Assembly (NCBI GenBank): GCA_023388195.1
Contig: JAEWGR010000131.1
Location: forward strand, 1 to 32,191
DNA from: Bacillota bacterium
GTDB lineage: Bacteria; Bacillota; Negativicutes; Sporomusales; Sporomusaceae
DNA: 32,191 bases
Direction: 5' to 3'
Below the pieces are notes generated by a model. It did no database searches. It worked only from the letters and a program-made list of their open reading frames with translations, and was not told the origin of the DNA. Within the stretch, counting starts at the first letter, position 1; every line of letters begins with the position of its first letter. The position numbers were made by a program, and so were the translations under genes. Below, piece after piece: positions 31,407-32,191 of this stretch.

Positions 31407-31494
31407 TTTGCCGCTAATGGTGAAGGATAAACAGGAAAAATGTCTAATGTAACAATGTCCCAGTATTGGAGGATATAGCTAGGGAGGTATTGAC

Positions 31495-32052
31495 ATGACG
31501 CAAAAATATAAATTCAGTTGGGATCTTTTAGGAGATACCGCTGAAGGCAGGCCAAATCTTGGGCCGATGGTGGGGACGGATATTTACCGCTTAATGCAGT
31601 TTAGCTTCCGCGATGTCCTTGAACAAACCTATGGCACAAAAGCGGCAGACCAGTTATTCTATCAGGCCGGTTTGCTGGCAGGCAAACAGTTTTATCAAAA
31701 CGTAATCAGAAAAGCGGCAGCCTTTAATGATTTCAGCGATTTTATTAAATCGTTCCAGTCCTCATTGGCCCAAAAGGGTATTGGAATCCTGCGGATCGAA
31801 GAAGCAGACCACAGCCGTGGAAGATATGTGCTCAGTATTTCCGAAGATCTGGACTGTGCGGGGTTACCGGAACTGGATTATGAAATATGTGTGTATGATG
31901 AGGGATTTATTGCCGGAATTCTTGAAAGCTTTACCGGCCGGAAATATACGGTCAAAGAGGTGGATTGCTGGTGCACCGGTGACCGGACCTGCCGGTTTGT
32001 GGCAGAGGTTGCCGCCGATAATACGCCGGCTGCCCAGACCGCTAACGCCTAA
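31495..32052 (+). CDS. V4R (4-vinyl reductase) domain protein
   Basis: A 185-residue soluble protein. Residues about 40-170 form a V4R domain, a small-molecule-binding fold known from bacteriochlorophyll synthesis protein BchJ and from sensory proteins. The C-terminal hallmark CWCTGDRTCRF (about residues 158-168) supplies three cysteines that could bind metal. The last 15 residues are a flexible Ala/Thr tail. AGGGAGG lies just before the ATG. A gene begins 14 bases downstream, so this may be the sensor part of a two-gene signalling unit. Ligand unknown. Confidence 0.9.
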   Translation: MTQKYKFSWDLLGDTAEGRPNLGPMVGTDIYRLMQFSFRDVLEQTYGTKAADQLFYQAGLLAGKQFYQNVIRKAAAFNDFSDFIKSFQSSLAQKGIGILRIEEADHSRGRYVLSISEDLDCAGLPELDYEICVYDEGFIAGILESFTGRKYTVKEVDCWCTGDRTCRFVAEVAADNTPAAQTANA

Positions 32053-32066
32053 AGGAGGTTTAATGA

Positions 32067-32191
32067 TTGAACCCCGAGTTAAAAACCGAACTGGATGAAA
32101 TAATAAAGCTCGTCCACAGCCTAATCAAAAAGAAAGGCCTGCCGCCGGAACTTGCTGCCTACACCTCGCAATCACCGCTCCTGGCACAATT
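32067..32191 (+). CDS. 5' end of an unidentified gene, cut by window edge
   Basis: An open frame starts at TTG 32067, 8 bases after AAAGGAGG, and stays open to the window end (41 complete codons). The translation starts MNPELKTELDEIIKLVHSLI and continues with a KKKGLPPELAAYTSQ stretch, probably an amphipathic helix. An ATG at 32064 in another frame closes after about ten codons, so TTG is the better start. It is too short to identify. It is probably cotranscribed with the V4R gene. Confidence 0.7.
   Translation, partial: MNPELKTELDEIIKLVHSLIKKKGLPPELAAYTSQSPLLAQ

Overview
The window looks like chromosomal DNA of an anaerobic, endospore-forming Firmicute. Sporomusaceae (Negativicutes) is my best guess, but that is inference. 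It carries a SPOCS/DUF3794 spore-envelope-type protein, rubrerythrin, a cytoplasmic fumarate reductase with an HdrB-like subunit, a nickel-enzyme-type lactate racemase homologue, a CBO0543-family membrane protein, Gram-positive Shine-Dalgarno sequences and a perfect CtsR operator. I see no rRNA, tRNA, insertion sequence, prophage or CRISPR array. Gene order and style are even, so this reads as ordinary chromosome rather than an island.

Layout. 1-258 has no gene. 259-5289 (all minus) holds a hypothetical gene, a MATE efflux pump, an EamA exporter, an AraC regulator and a second EamA exporter. 5550-8220 (plus) pairs an organic-anion MFS transporter with a LarA homologue behind a good sigma-A promoter. 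8248-9441 (minus) is a membrane-anchored metallophosphoesterase and 9725-10309 (plus) is rubrerythrin. 10488-11611 (minus) is a translationally coupled metallo-beta-lactamase-fold/VOC pair. 11698-12951 is a soluble histidine kinase divergent from an XRE regulator, with related palindromes between them. 13108-15380 is a DUF401 membrane protein convergent with a persulfide-dioxygenase-like MBL-rhodanese fusion, sharing stop-codon bases. 15487-17268 holds a small unknown protein, a CBO0543 membrane protein and a SPOCS protein with a striking Asp/Cys/His-rich insert.

17345-24842 is the metabolic core: a divergent LysR regulator, then a plus-strand operon of DASS dicarboxylate transporter, two-subunit class I fumarase, and a three-subunit fumarate reductase/succinate dehydrogenase (flavoprotein, iron-sulfur protein, HdrB/SdhE-like CCG protein). 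Together these could import a C4-dicarboxylate, dehydrate malate to fumarate and reduce it to succinate, perhaps with succinate exchange. The flavoprotein has Ala where the covalent-FAD His normally sits. The iron-sulfur subunit has the extra Cys that turns the usual [3Fe-4S] site into a probable [4Fe-4S] site. Both subunits lack membrane-anchor partners of the SdhC/D type.

24843-25314 is the only stretch over 300 bases without a gene. It holds two terminator-like hairpins, a possible small RNA or repeat, a CtsR operator and a promoter. 25315-28198 is dnaK followed by a DnaJ-family gene with only half a zinc finger. 28257-30757 (minus) is an operon of a small XRE regulator, a degenerate-EAL/HDOD protein and a diguanylate cyclase, whose promoter is bracketed by two related palindromes spaced 22 bp apart. 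A divergent XRE regulator follows, then a possibly structured intergenic region ending in a terminator, a V4R-domain protein, and the start of a gene cut by the window edge.
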